Part shown: piece after piece, positions 35,401-50,000 of the stretch
Layout: the number at the start of each line of letters is the position of its first letter
Position numbering within the stretch: position 1 is the stretch's first letter
Assembly (NCBI RefSeq): GCF_001660625.3
Contig: NC_030443.2
Location: 5,909,255-5,973,254, forward strand
Origin: Ictalurus punctatus
Lineage: Eukaryota; Chordata; Actinopteri; Siluriformes; Ictaluridae
Reading direction: 5' to 3'
Length of the DNA stretch: 64,000 nt
Notes under the pieces: generated by a model
Database searches by the model: none
Told to the model about the DNA's origin: nothing
The model's input: the letters and a program-made list of their open reading frames with translations, nothing else
Made by a program: the position numbers and the translations under genes

Positions 35401-38400
35401 TGATATTCTACATTAATACCACATTTATTATGCCCAGCATAGATGAGACTGTTCTAGAAACGTGGTTGTTAAGCTGCACCGGGGGGGTCGAGGCACTGTG
35501 TACCGATCTGATCATTTTTCTCCATGCGTTGTCTGTTCTTTTCTTCTTTCCCTTTCTGCTGTTCTCTTCCCCTCTGTTTCTCTGTTGCAGTGAAGGACAC
35601 CTCTGTGTTGATTGGCTTGGATTTTGCCACTTGATTGTGTGCCTCTGCTTGGTGTATGTGTGTGTTTGTGTTGCTTGTTAACCTCAGAGAAGATGACAGG
35701 CGATCACGGGGATATTGACCTGAAGATTTTGTCCTCTACCTTTTATCCTATTCTATATCCTTGTCATTGAGAGAGTGAACACTGTGGTCAGTAAGGCTCC
35801 ACGTAGATTAGTCTGCTGCGCAAAGGCATTATGACCGGTAAAAACAAAACACAAAAAAACCATAACATTGCTGTCAGAGAGAAATAATAGAAGGCTTAGA
35901 CTTGAATGCTTAATGATGTTTGTCTCTGCTGATGTTTTCTAGGTTGCTGAGATGGGGAATGTCTCTGTTCTGTCTTCTCTCTTTCTGTCTCTCTGTCTCT
36001 CTCTCTGTCCCCCTTTTTCAGGCCTGAAAATTAGGTATGCAGACAAGATTTCGATTCCCACTTGCTCTTTGTGTGTCTGCGTGTGTACCTACTGATCTGA
36101 ATACTAAATCACTGATGTACCTACTTGAAAGTTATTTACCACAAATTAGGGTGGGGGGGGTGTAATTTATTTTAATTTAATTTGTGGTAAATAAGATCTG
36201 ATAAATGATAAATATTTAGATGAAATCTGCCCATATACTAGTCTTTATTCACAGCCTACAGTCATTATAGAAGTCCAGCCTGTCTGTTAGTTAATCCATG
36301 TTTAATAAATTATTATCCAATTTATTTTATTTGGAAATAGCAAACATCATTTATAGATGATTAGAAATGATTATATGTACATTATGAACCAAATAACCAG
36401 TTGTTGTTAACCCGGTTGTCATATATTATTTCGGTGATTAGCGCTGAACAGTGCTCTGAGCTGACAGGTTTTAGCAAAGAAACATGCTGTCTTAATTTTA
36501 CATTTATAAACTAATCCGTTTCTGGAAAAACAACATTAGTGACATTTTATCAAAGACATACACGTTTATGATTGGTAAGGTGTGACTTTGATCATCAGCA
36601 TCATCCACATCAGTTTCACCCGAGGTAAATGTCACTGGTGGCATTTGATAAATATGAGCCTCATCATTTCTCTTAACCTGACTGATCGTTGTTGGGCAAA
36701 TATGTATGACATTAAGCTTTGATCTGTCTGAATCTGTTCCATTTTGTAATTGGGATAGACCAAGATGAGAGGCAGTCAGAACATAGCTGGTGGAGCTCCA
36801 ATGCTGCTCAGTATGTACGGTGCTGCAATAAGAAACGTGGATGTACTGTAATGAGAGACGGAGTATGCTTGTGGATGAATTACTTCTAGTAACAGTCATA
36901 TTTATTGGTCATATAAGACTCTACCCACCCAACCTTTTATCTCCTGACCGTACCCACAGAAGTACCTTTGATCCCCTAACTTTAACCACCCACTCAACCA
37001 TCGATCCCCTGAAAAATGTCAACCAGCCCATTCTTCGAACCCATGACTGCACCCACCCACCCAATCTTCAGTCCCCTGACCCCACCTGCCCAACCAACCT
37101 GTGGTCCCCTGACCTTCTCCGTCCACCCAATCTTCAGTCCCCTGACTACACCCACCCACACCAAATTTTGGCCCCCTGACTACACCCACCCAACATTCTG
37201 TCCCCTGACCCCCTTCATCCACCAAACTTCAGCTGCCTGAGCCCACAACCTTCGGTCCCATGCCAACACCCACCCATCCAACCTTTGTTTCCTGACTACA
37301 TTTATCCACCTAACCAACCTTTTAATGTTGTCTTTTATCTCTTTCTTTCTTTTATCTCGTCTTTATGGTTTGCCATAAAAGCAGGAGTAATTATGTCTCC
37401 CTGAGAGATTTGATTTATTTGGTTGACCGTGACTATAACTAAAAGAACCATAAAAACCTGTAACTATGCTCCCCAATTTCTCTATATTTTTCACTCTTCA
37501 TTGATCTAATCTCTCACTTGGTGTCCTGCTTTGTCTCTTTCTCCATCTCTGTCTGATAGCCTGTACATTTACCTGTTTTTTTTGGGGCCAAGCACCAAAG
37601 GTGCATAGATATCCTATTGTAAATGTTTTCTTCTTCTTCTTGTTTTTCTTTTTATACTACTACTACTTGCTCATTGGAGTTTATGGCAGCCCATAGAATG
37701 CTTTGTGCTCTTTTTATGAAATTTGGCACAGCGATAGAGGACAGTCTCATGTTTTTTTTTGTACTCGGTGATACCAACATGAGTAACCTAGTTGGTAATA
37801 ATCAAATTTGGGGCATCACAGAACATTTTATTTCTCTGTTAGGTTTCCTAGTTTTCATAGCAGCCATGAAAAAGGATTACTGCTAGGCGCGTTCTTTGTA
37901 ATGTTAGATGGTTGATTTTAAATGAAATGAATTAGTTCCCTTGTATTGAGTAGGGTTGCAAGTGAGTGAGTAAAATTGTTTTTGTTGTGCCAGAATTTGT
38001 CGTCGTCAATGACCTATAGCAACTGATCATCAAGAATAGCATACTGGGTAAGCGCTGTTATTTTCACTGCCACACGGCATTGTAATTTTTCACTCCTAGC
38101 TAGCATTTGCTGCAGAATCTGTTTCTCCTGTGTGCTGCTAGATGTGTGTTACAGCTTTTCCCCAAGGTTTTCAGAGGGCTTAGGCACTGACAGCGGGTGG
38201 TTTTTTTGTTTAATTTCTCTTTTTTTTTTAAATGAAAAAACACTTTGTTTATGCTTCATTTATTCTTTGTTGAGGTTTGCCTTATCGATGACTTGCAACT
38301 TGCTTATCCGAGCTAATGGCTGTAACTACCATCCCAAGGTGACGGTACAGAAAAATATCCGGTTAGCTTGGCGATGAGCATCTGTCACGCACCAATCATA

Positions 38401-41400
38401 AACATTCATCCAAACACCGATTGTTGATTGGCAGATCATTCCTGTTGCCAGATTACTGTTTTTGTTTCCTCAGCAGATTGAACTCTTATCTTTTGTTTTT
38501 TACATTCATTCTGACATGTCGCCTAAATGCCCTTTTTACGTTCGTTCGGTTTAAGGTGCTCTACAGAAACACAGGTGCTGCGCCTAAGCCATTCTACGAT
38601 AGGGAAAACCCTGTTTTAGATGTTTTATCAGGGTCCATGTATTGTAGAAAAATGCAGCAGTAGCTGCTCTTGATATTCACAGTCTGCTTTGTTTAGATTG
38701 CCGTCATTAATTGTAAAACTGTCATTTCATGCCGTCTGTTCATTAGCGCGGTAACGTACACTATGGTATCAAGTGGTATTGAGAATTACTCCCCGAGTAT
38801 GAGTAAAATAAAGCCTAGCTGATGACGCATTTCTGTGTGAGACGGTCTGCGACCCTTTCACGGCTCACATGCAGAGCGAAATCAAGTATGGCGGAAGGCG
38901 GACGTGAAGCTGAGGAGGTGATTATCGCTAAATGAGGAGCTACCTCTACAACCTGGAGTAACAATTTGGTTCCAGAAAATCAGTTTTAGATTTTTTTAGA
39001 TCAATATTTGTGTTTCTGAGGCTCTCAAGACTGCATGCAGCTTTCACTTGTAGCCAAAATCAGTGGCGAATGGCACTATATTTGTATCATCACTGATATC
39101 ATTATCGCAATAAATACCAGAAAATACCCGTGGTATAGTTTTAAGTCCATATCGCCAATCCCTAATCCAAATCTAAATGTGCATTAAAAGAAGGACAATG
39201 CCAGGCTCTGTAATGTTGTACATCAAGGCTTGATAGACCACATAGTAATTCACTAAAAACAACTACAAATTAGCTTTAACGGCGCAATGTTTAGTACACT
39301 TGAGTCATGGCTAGGGTTATGTCTGGAATGCGAGCAGCCATGTTATAGTGGTGTTACGTAAATATATTATGCAGTAAACAGCTATTAGATATATTATGGT
39401 TGCAGATAGCTTGCTTTTAGAAGAAGGAAGGTGTTAATGAATGGTGTCCTTCCGGCTATGGCAACCTGACACACATTTCGCACGAGTAATTGCAGGTATC
39501 CTAGTCGTAAGATTTACCTGGGCCAAGACATAGTCTATTTTCAAAGCCTGATGGCATCTTAATTTGGCTTGAAGTGTTCTAACAGTATCAGATCCCTTCT
39601 TCTGGTGCTCTGCATGTGGATTCAAGGTTAAACAGCAAATGCGTTCTTCTTTTAACACGTAATGAAGAAAATGTTAAGAACATGAATTTTGGGACAATAT
39701 AAAAAGTGTCTCTAGAAGGTAGTGGGCCTGTCTGCTAATAGGCTAATTATTCACCAACTTTAATGTTAGAGTTGCAAACCAATTTACCGTCTTGGAAATA
39801 GTTACAGTTGCAGTCAAAACGATTCAAACCCCCTCCCCAAGTGGCTTCCCCAAATTCAACTGAAAATGCAACTTATAATGATTTCTCCAGTTTCAAAATG
39901 ATTCAACACCTTCATGGGAAGCATCTTCCGTACTTAGTAGAGCACCCTTTTGCTGTTATGATCTGCTGCAAATGAGATGCAGAGCTTCTGGCTGCGTTCC
40001 TGAGGAACCTTAGCCCATTCCTCATGAGCAGTGGCCTCCAGTTCAGTACTATTGTCAGGTTTGCATGCTGCAACCGTCTTCTTCAAATCCCACCAGAGAT
40101 TTTCTATGGTATTCAAGTCAGGTGACTGTGATGGCCCTGTAGAATCTTCCAGGACGACTTCTGCACCCAAGCCTTGGTGGAATTTGATGCATGCTTGGGA
40201 TCATTGTCCTTTCTGAAAGTCCAATGAGGACCAAGCTTCAGCTTCCTCACCGACAGCATGACGCTTTCTCCTAGGATTTCCAATCAGGTGGCAGCAGCAC
40301 AATGTGTAAAATCATGCAGATACAGGTCAAACATCAGAATGAGGGGAAAAAGTGTGACGTCTGTGACTTTAACCATGGCATGATTGTCTGTTTCAGACAG
40401 GCTGGTTTGAGTATTTCTGAAACTGCTGATCTCCTGGGAATTTCACACACACAACAGTGTTTGTATGTATGGAAGACAGGTGTTAGTCAAGAACACACTG
40501 ATTTTCACTAGTTGGTGTCAATATCGCCGAGATTCAGATTCGCATCCTGTTTTTGTGCCATTGGCACAAATTGATTATAAAAATGATGATTTGATTAAAC
40601 TTTGGAAGATTAGTGAGAGGTGAAAAAAAATGAGTATGGTGAACTTTGAACCAGTCATAACTGTCGGAGTTGTCATGACTTAAGGAATCATGGAATGATG
40701 AGTCTGTGACAATTGGTCAAGAGTTATGGGCAAAATTTGGCTTGTTGCAGGCACACTCCAAAAAATAGTGTGGTGATGGTGTTTTTTTTTTTTTTTTTTT
40801 TTTTTTAAACCTTGGTACTATGCCAAATGAGTGTTCCAAAATTCCAAACAGAACATCACAATAGGCCTCCTGCGTCGGTGCTTGGACCCCCAGAGCAGCT
40901 TTGCAAAACAGCTCCTTAGACCTTTTTAAGAATTGGGGAGACTTTGCAACAAACACACACAATGTTTGACACCCCAAAGCTAGAGATTCATATTTTATTG
41001 TGTCTTTGTGTGCGATTCCTGTGGAAATGGGTCACCTTGTTACATAAGCATCACTCTCATAACCATGAGAATATAATGCCATTGCACAGATGTGTGCGAG
41101 AGTATGCGTGACCAGCATTCATGCCAACGTTTATTAAGAAATCCTAGACTAATTGGAGTATTCCCGAAGCTTTTGGACATAGCGTTCCTTACACTACATG
41201 TGTGTTAGTGTGATGTCTGTGTTTTCCAGGTCCTCTATAGCAAAGTTTCAAACTGACGTGATCTCCACCATGATCTTACTTCTTTTCATCCTTTACATGA
41301 CCTCATAATAATAAGTCAGTAATGTTATGTTCATGAGACAGTGGTGTTGCAGGACAGGTATTAGGTGAGTACATCTTGTGTTTTGTGTGTTGTTTGTTTT

Positions 41401-43188
41401 TTTGTTGTTGTTTTTTTTTTTTAAACCTCCTAACAATAACAGTAATCATGCATTATTGCACACTCGGGTTACATCCTCAAATATCCTCCGACATAAGTGA
41501 TCACGCTTAAAGTACATCCTACATTATCACGGTCATGTTTTTATATGTTAAGTACGGAATAAAACGTGACCGGGTGTGCTGTTGTAGGATGTCGTGGTTT
41601 ATGTTAGGCTATTGCCACTCAGAAGTGGATTATTTTCTTAAAACTTGTATTCCTCGTATATCACAGCCAATGATTACAACTTTTCATTTATTAATGAATG
41701 TGTGTGATGGCATGGAGGACGACTCAGGAGACAGGAGGAATTTGAGCTGAGCTCCTTTTAAAAAAACAAAAAAAACAGAAGAGGGTCCGTCACGGACTTG
41801 TGGCTTTCGCTCCGCCAGCTATCCCTGTCTCTCACTCTCTCTGTCTCTCTGTGTCTCTCGTTTCGGCATTCACTGAAAACACAAAGAGACACAAATAAGT
41901 AAACTGCATGTAATGAGACACAGGTGAGAATCATCATGCGTTACCTGCCGGTTCGACCCGCCTCCTCTCCGTCCACAGCTGGCGCCACAGAATATCGTGC
42001 TTTTTACACATTTATAATTACATTTAATGTGGCAGAGGGTTCGTGAACCACATCGGTTCCTGTTACCACTCTATCGATCTTATAGCAGCTATAAACGGAA
42101 TAAGTTTAGAAGAATGAGAACAAAAGAATAAGACGGCGAAATGCAGCTCGTCATGTTACTGAGAAACTGCGAAAGCCCTCAGTCATGAAGACTCTCATGG
42201 GGGGGGGTGACTTAATGAGCGTTAAAATGTGCCGACACTGGAGACTCCTTTCATAAAAGTTTACAAAGAACTTCATTTTAGCGAATATTTGTTCTTTTTT
42301 TCTTTGTTAATTAGCAACGGGTTGGCTAAGATTACGGTCCATGTCCGCCATACAATTCTCGGTGTTACTATGGAAACCATAGCGTATTAATACGAGAGTA
42401 TTATTTTCAGAAAAGGAAATCATTTTTGTTACAGCTGGACCTAGAGAACTTACTGATTCGATAATTAAATATCACTCTGGTCTGAATTCATTTAGTATGG
42501 CTGTTCCTGCTAAGCTGTCTTCAGAGATTGGGGAAAAACAGAAGAGGGATGTAAGCTGAGAGAGGAGACTAGGGGGGTGGACTGGACTGAAAGGAACTGG
42601 GGTCGCTGAAAGAAAGAAAGAAAGAGCTCATTGTTGTGCACTGGCCTATGAGCTGATGCATAGTGGTGGCCTATATGAGCTCTCCATCCTATCCTCAATC
42701 TGTTCAGTCCTCAAAATGCCACTCATCATGTGCACAGTGGGCTCTCCACGCTGCTGCGGTCGGGTAGAGGAAATGCACACAGTATTGTAAGGTTTAACGA
42801 AGACCTTGTCCCAGTCAGCACTTCTGTTTCTTGATCTTGTGTCCTAGTTGTTTATTTCTGGAAGGAGTCTCCAGTTTCAGCACTTTGTAACAATCAGAGG
42901 TAAAGCAGTAACTTTCCATTAGAGGTTGATAACATAACTATGGTTTATCAGCAAAAATCCACACCGATAGTCGCGTCTGCTTCCGGCTGAGAAGGTCCGC
43001 TGTCATTATCCAGCACGAGAGCGGCCTCTAGAGCCAAAATAAAAACTATCACTGACAAATTTGTTGTGTGATTTGAAGTGGTTTTTGATTCATTTTTGGA
43101 TGTCAGTATTGTTGCTTGTTATTTTGAGTGTTTCTTTTTGGTTCAGTTTGGATGTATATATTTTTTTACTTTAATATTTATTAATTGG

Positions 43189-43260
<72 letters not shown>

Positions 43261-44001
43261 AATACATTTATTCCATTAAAAAAAGTACAGTACATTTTCA
43301 TAGTACAGTCAGTACTGTTTAATTTTGTAATAAAGTTCAGCATCATTTTACTTTGAGTGTTATATTTTCATTCAGTATCAATTTTAAAAACTATCGGTTG
43401 AGTAATCGGTTACGGGCAGGTACTTGGTTATCGGTAAAATCCACTATCGGTTGGCCTCTACTTCCCAACTCAGGAGAGTCTTCTTTGCCTTCTTCAAGAG
43501 AGTGAAAAAATAAAGAGGCAGGTAATGTAAGTTTGTTTCCTGGACATTACATACTTTTTCACAAGTCTGTGCATGCAAATTTATACATCTAGATGGACTG
43601 AATCATATGAAACATAGTTTTATAAACTTCCGTTTATAGGTGTTGTTGTATGTAATATATTGCCTAATGTAATTAATAATTATTACACTATGATGTATTC
43701 AATTGTTTCTGATAAAAGAGGACAAAATGAGCATGTTTTGGTCACACTGATTCATTCCCATTTTCATCTGCTGACATTTGCCTACCTTTAGTAGTTGGAT
43801 GAATACTGGAAAGTATTCTTAAAAGTACTGCACACACACTTCACCATGTCCTCGACTAGGACTTCATCTCCTCGCCTAGGAACTCGTGTATATTATGGAG
43901 TTAAACTGCATAGCTGTACACACATGCTGTCCAGGTTCACGTTTACGAGTACAACTGAAGTATAGGTGCATCTCAAAAAATGAGAATATCATGGGGAAAA
44001 G

Positions 44002-44033
<32 letters not shown>

Positions 44034-47000
44034 TATATGTGTATATGTATGTATGTATGTATGTATATGTAATTTAATTCAAAAAGTGGAACTTTCATAT
44101 ATTCTAGATTCATTACATGAAGTGAAGTATTGCAAGCCTTTTTGTTTGTTTTAATCTCGATGATTACGGCTTACAGCTCACGGAAATCAAAAATCCAGTA
44201 TCTCTCAATATTAGAATAAAGAATTTATAATACAGATATGTCGACCTGAGAAGACTCTAATCAGCGAATTAACTCAAAACACCTGCAAAGGTTTCCTGAG
44301 TCTTTATTCTCTCAGTCAGGTTCGGTACACGCAACCACAATCATGTGGAAGATGAAAGTAAAGTTTGTATTTTTGGAAATCAAGGTCCCAGAGTCTGGAG
44401 GAAGAGTGGAGAGACGGAGAATCCAAGTTGCTTGAAGTCCAGTGTGAAGTTTCCACAGTCAGTGATGATTTGGGGTGCCGTGTGCTCTGCTGGTGTTGGT
44501 CCACTGTGTTTTCTCGAGTCGAGAGTCGGTGCAGCGTCGACCAGGAGATTTTAGAGCACTTCATGCTTCCATCTGCTGACAAGCTTTATGGAGATGCTGA
44601 TTTCCTTTTCCAGCAGGACTCGGCACCTGCCCACAGTGCCAGTACTACTAGTAACTGGTTTGCTGACCGTGGTGTTACTGTGCTTGATTGGCCAGCCAAC
44701 TCGCCTGACCTGAACCCCATAGAGAATCTAAGAGACACCAGGACCCAACGATACAGACGAGCTGAAGGCCGCTATCAAAGCATCCTGGGCTTCCAGAACA
44801 CCTCAGCAGTGCCACACGCTGATTGCCTCCATGCCACGCCGCATTGATGCGGTAATTCGTACAGAAGGATTAAAGCCACGACCGAGTATCGAGTGCATAA
44901 ATTACCATACTGTTCAGAAGGTCGACATTTCTGTATTATAAATTCTTTATTCTAATATTTTGAGATACTGGAACTTTGATTTCCGTGAGCTGTAAGCCGT
45001 AATCATCGAGATTAAAACAAACAAAAAGGCTTGCAATATTTCACTTCATGTTTAATTAATCTAGAATATATGAAAGTTCCACATTTTGAGTTAAGTTACG
45101 GAAAAAAACGAACTTTTCCACGATGTTCATATTTTTTGAGATGCATCAGTATATTTAACGATGTAATATTACACTAGTGGTTATCCAGAAGCAGGCTGAA
45201 ACACACCGCCATGTGTCTGTCTCTCATATTTAGTGAGCGAATGAATGCAGCAGGGACCCGCCCTCTTTCTTTCTGCTTTCTCTCTTTCACGTTTCAGGGT
45301 CACTTCAGACCGAGTTATCCAGTAATATGAGGCCCCTTGTGTCCTATCACCATAGCAACCCCTGTCCCTGCAAAACATGCTCTGCGAGGGTGTGGGTGTG
45401 CGTTTGGGGCGGGTGCTATGAGTGTGTATATGTGCCCAAGAGCTACAAAGGCTAAAAAACAAAAGATGCTTAAGAAAGTGAGCGAGAGAGAGAGGTAACA
45501 AACTGCAGGAGAACAATGAGAGAAAGAGTGAGAAAGCAAGAGGAAGGGAGGGAGGATGGATGGAAAATGATGAGAATAGAAAGAGGATAGATACTAGAGA
45601 GAGAGAGAGAGAGAGAGAGAGGAACAGAATGAGGCTGGTGACCTGCTTCTCTCACGCTGTTTATACATCATCACTTTTCCTCTACATCAGTTTACCTAGA
45701 CTCTGTTGTTGTTGTTTTTTCCCCCCACTTGCTATATTTTTCTTCACTTTTTTACATCTCTCTCTCTTTTTTATGTGTGTGATGAGTTTCATCATGCACT
45801 TGGTATCGCTAAGTCAGAATTCTTGTAGCGTAACGACTGGATAGTCCTTCCTCTGAGGCATGTGCTGATTCGACACATCTCAGGGCAGCTGAACACACTC
45901 GGATGAGATACTTTGCGCACTCTTCTGTACACATGCCTCAAAGTTGCCTGCAGTTGGTTAGTGTTGCTGTGACAGTGGAGAACAATGCAGAGAGCAGGAC
46001 ATTTACATTTATTCATTCAGCAGACTCTTTTATCCAAAGCGACTTACAAATGAGAAAATACAAGCAAACACATTTACACTCTCTTTGGATCCCTGGATAT
46101 GGATGGCTGTGGCATCATCAGGATTTGAACGTTGCTCATCTTTTCACATCAGATGATATCACTATTATAAACATGGGTGCATCGGGTTCATTTTGTATGT
46201 AATTTTTTTTTCTTCTTGCCTAGATTTAGCTCGATTTTACACTTGTGGATGGTTCCCAGCTCTATGGAACCGTCCATTTTTCGCCACAGGAAGGCCTTTG
46301 GGATGGAGGACGTTCTTGGTAACATGACAAGCTGTGTTGTTTTTTTTTGTTGTTGTTTGTTTGTTTTTGTCTTATTAAATTCAATAGAGGCGTAAAAAAA
46401 AGAGAGGCTGGTGTGCGAATGATAACCTATATACCAGGCGCTTGCTTGTTTCTCAGACGTCCCACAATGTTAAATGTAACCAGATTTGACATTTTCCCGT
46501 GCAAAACTCGATACCATCATGCTGGTCAGTAGTGGGAGATAGATGTGTATAATGATTTTCTGATTCTCTGGACCAAGCCGAACACTTAAACATGTCATTG
46601 ATGTCTGTATCACTGACGGTGTGGGAGTTGGGGGGGCGTCCAAGATTTCACTTTATTGTCTATGGGGCTGGAGTAATGGCATTTTATGGACATTTCGGGC
46701 CACAATTCCGAAACGCAACGTGTATATGCCAGGTCTTCTCCCAAAGACGTACGAGAGGATATGTGATACGAGCATGTCAGCCGAACGATGTCCTAACTGT
46801 GACGCCTGTGTCTTATTCCGCATTCATTGTCTATGGGAGGAAACCATGCGACTTTTTGCTCCGCCGTTCTAACATCGCAAGCCGGATCGCTTATAACAGT
46901 CATAGCAAAGCTCTCTCAATAATCTGGTCGATTTGAGCCCTCATTCATGACCGTAGAACAAACGTCGCAGGATGAGTTACGTGCCAAGTTTATGTCTGGA

Positions 47001-50000
47001 AGAAGAAGAATAAGTATGTACTGATGTCCTGATTAAAAATTGTAATGGACAGAAAAAAAATTGCTATGGTGTAAGAGGAGTAAAGCACTCTTGGACGTGC
47101 TGTTGGAAAAATAATCAACTTCAGGTCATCAGTAGTAGGCCACATCACGCCATTATAGGGTTGATTTAAAATATATATTATTCCTTACTTAAATGATACT
47201 TGGTGTAAAAAAAAAATGTGAGATTCAAATCTTCAGACCCATTTTCTAGTATCATATCGAGTGTGGGATTTTAAACACTCCAGGTGCTTTAAAGTGCATA
47301 AATATTTATTATAACGTTTATTCTGACAGTCCCCGTCGATGTTTGTTTAGTTTAAATGATTCTTTGTAAAAGCCTCGGCCTGTATACAGTTTTGTCATTT
47401 CATAGCTACACGCACATACACGCTAGTATCATATCTGATTGCTAAGCAAGCATTGAGCTACAGTGCTGAAACAGCTTCATTATTAAGCATGTTTGCTTAT
47501 AGGTTCCAAGAGGCCTTTGTTTGCTAAGTGGGCGTTTGCTGTTCGTCTGTAATGTGCTTTCTGTATAAGCTACACACACAGCTGGATTCTGTTTAGCTCG
47601 TATAAGGTGAATGACTAAATCTTTATTTTGAAATCTTTCACTTTTGCCAGTCACATAGAGGATTGTTCACCGCCCTTGAGTTCTGATCATTTTTATATAC
47701 TCGCATGCACTAAAAGACCAGAGGAAAGAGACCGTAGTACTCTAAGTGATGAAATATCTTGGGACACACATGCACAAAGTGCTTGCCACCTCAGAAAGCC
47801 AAAATCGATAGCAGTCATGTACTTCAGAGAGCTGCTGTCTGCTCAGGACTCATCAGCTGCTCACTGACTGTAAGGAAAATGCGTGTATGTGAGGGTTGTG
47901 GGTAAATCTAGTTTTTTAATCGGTGTCTTTTGTGCGTTTGAACTAACTATATTGCGTTAAAACGCACGATCATGTTTATACTACCCTATACTGAAATTCT
48001 TATTTCTGGTGCATTCAGATCCCATTCTGACCTTTTGACACTGGAAACTTGGTCATTGTCTGTCCTTGAGATGCTACAAGCTGATTTAAAGTTCACTACT
48101 GTATGGTTAATTGGTTGTGCATGACCTACATCTCACAGTATCAAAGCAAAAACAACGAGCCATGAAGCCGAAGCAATCGCGTGCAGATAATTAGATGGAT
48201 GAATGATTAGAGAGATGGATTGTTGATTGGATGGATGAATGATTAGAGAGATGGATGATTGGACATATGGATAGATGATTAGATGGGTGAATGGTTAAAT
48301 AGATAGGTGAATGAAAGGACAGCTGGATGGATGATTAGATGGATGGATGATTGGATAGATATGATGAGAGATCATTAGGATAGAGGAATAGAACAGAAGG
48401 ATGGATAGGATGAGATATAGGATAGAAGGATGGATTGGATTGGATATGATGGAAAGATGGATAGATAGAAGGATTGATGTTAAAATGACAATCATATGAA
48501 TAATAAATATACCCAATGGCAATTGTTGTTTTGTTTAAAAATGTATAAAAATTTTTTTAATTATTATTAGAATTTTTTTTTTTTTTTTTTTACATATTTG
48601 GAAGGCAAACACTTTCATCTTTCAAACAGTGCCTATTAATAAAGTTGATATACTTGAACAAAACCACAAGGAAATGTAGCTTTTTCAATCATTTATTCGA
48701 CAGAAATATCAATAGATGTGATTCTTCTGTGGAAGTACACCCTTGGCCTCAGAAGCTAAGTCCCTTTAGCAGAAACCACTTCTTGTAGGCGTTTCGCATG
48801 ATTGTCCACCAGGCTCGCTGGAATCTTTGACCACTCTTCCATGAAATATTCTTTCTGTTGCGAGTATTCTTTCAGCTCTTGCATGTACTGCTCGTTTCAA
48901 ATACCCCACCTCCAGCATTTCAAGGATACTAGCAGATCCTGTGATGAAATGTTGGGGTTCTTGGAACAGACGGTCTGCTCTTGGACTGAATTTGCCGCGA
49001 CAGCAGTCCTGGACAAGTTAGCAGTCGTTTGAAATCCGCGCCACTTGTAGACGATTATCCTTACAGCGGAATGATGTATTTCAAATCATTTGGAGATCTT
49101 TTTAAATCCCTTGCCAGACTCATAGGCATCCACAAGCTTTTCTTTCTAAGACCTTACAGATCTCTTTAGATCTTGACATGATGACTCCGCATACCTCAGT
49201 AACAAAGGGAACACCAGACACTAGATATGAGAGGGGTATAAATAAGACCGGTTCCACCTGCACTCCCTAAACAGCTTCTAATCACTGGCATCCAATCTAC
49301 ACATGATTCTAATTTTATGGATTTGACGGCGTGATACAGATCAGTCACACGGAAAAAGTGCGTTGTTTTTTCTTGTTAATTTAAATTGTGATAATGACTA
49401 CAAAACTTTATATCTAATTTGATCGATTGTATCACCTTTATTAATAGGCAATGTTTCAAAGAGGATCAAATGTTTGCTTGTCCAAATATGTTAAAAACAT
49501 GTGGAAATCCTGATCAGGCAGACACTACAGACGTTACAGACACTACTCACAGCAAGTCCCATTCAGGATGTTACCCACAGACGCATCCAGCACTAATATA
49601 CTGTCATGTTCCCAAATATCCAACTCGAAGACCGTGTATAGCACTTGCGAACTTTTGTCAGTTCCCTTTTAGTCTGCATGTGCTCTGTTTCGACTCGTGG
49701 TGGGAAATCAGTCTTGGAGAAGTCCGCCCAAAAAAAAAAAAGTAAGACTCCAGTGTGCTTGTCCAAGGTTTACTTGAAAGATAAATAAACGAGGCTTAAA
49801 ACAAGTGGTAGCTAATGCGATTTAACCTCAGAGTTTTACAAGTTCTTTAGTGAAATGCTTTAAATATGCATTAATACAGACGAGGGCTATGCATATATAT
49901 AGATTGGACAGAAAGAGTTAAAAAAAAACAAAAAAAACAAAAAAAACAAGGAAGATTGCAGCTCTTTGACGCTTCACACTCCACGTGTTACAAGGACACT

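Larger units (their letters stand above)
43961..45153 (+). mobile_element. Tc1-like element with very long inverted terminal repeats
   Basis: The ends (TATAGGTGCATCTCAAAAAA and, inverted, the sequence ending GAGATGCATCAGTATA) continue into complementary arms of about 200 bases (43961-44240 against 44925-45153). Between them the plus strand has transposase pieces (SVMIWGAVCSAGVGPLCFL; then FQQDSAPAHSASTTSNWFAD and SPDLNPIENL) in two frames; the N-terminal third is deleted. An (AT)n/(GTAT)n has expanded inside the left arm. Confidence 0.85.

Noticed and set aside
48190..48480. CRISPR-like repeat array
   Set aside because: Units are short, adjoining and degenerate, without constant-length spacers, and the window is from a vertebrate genome.
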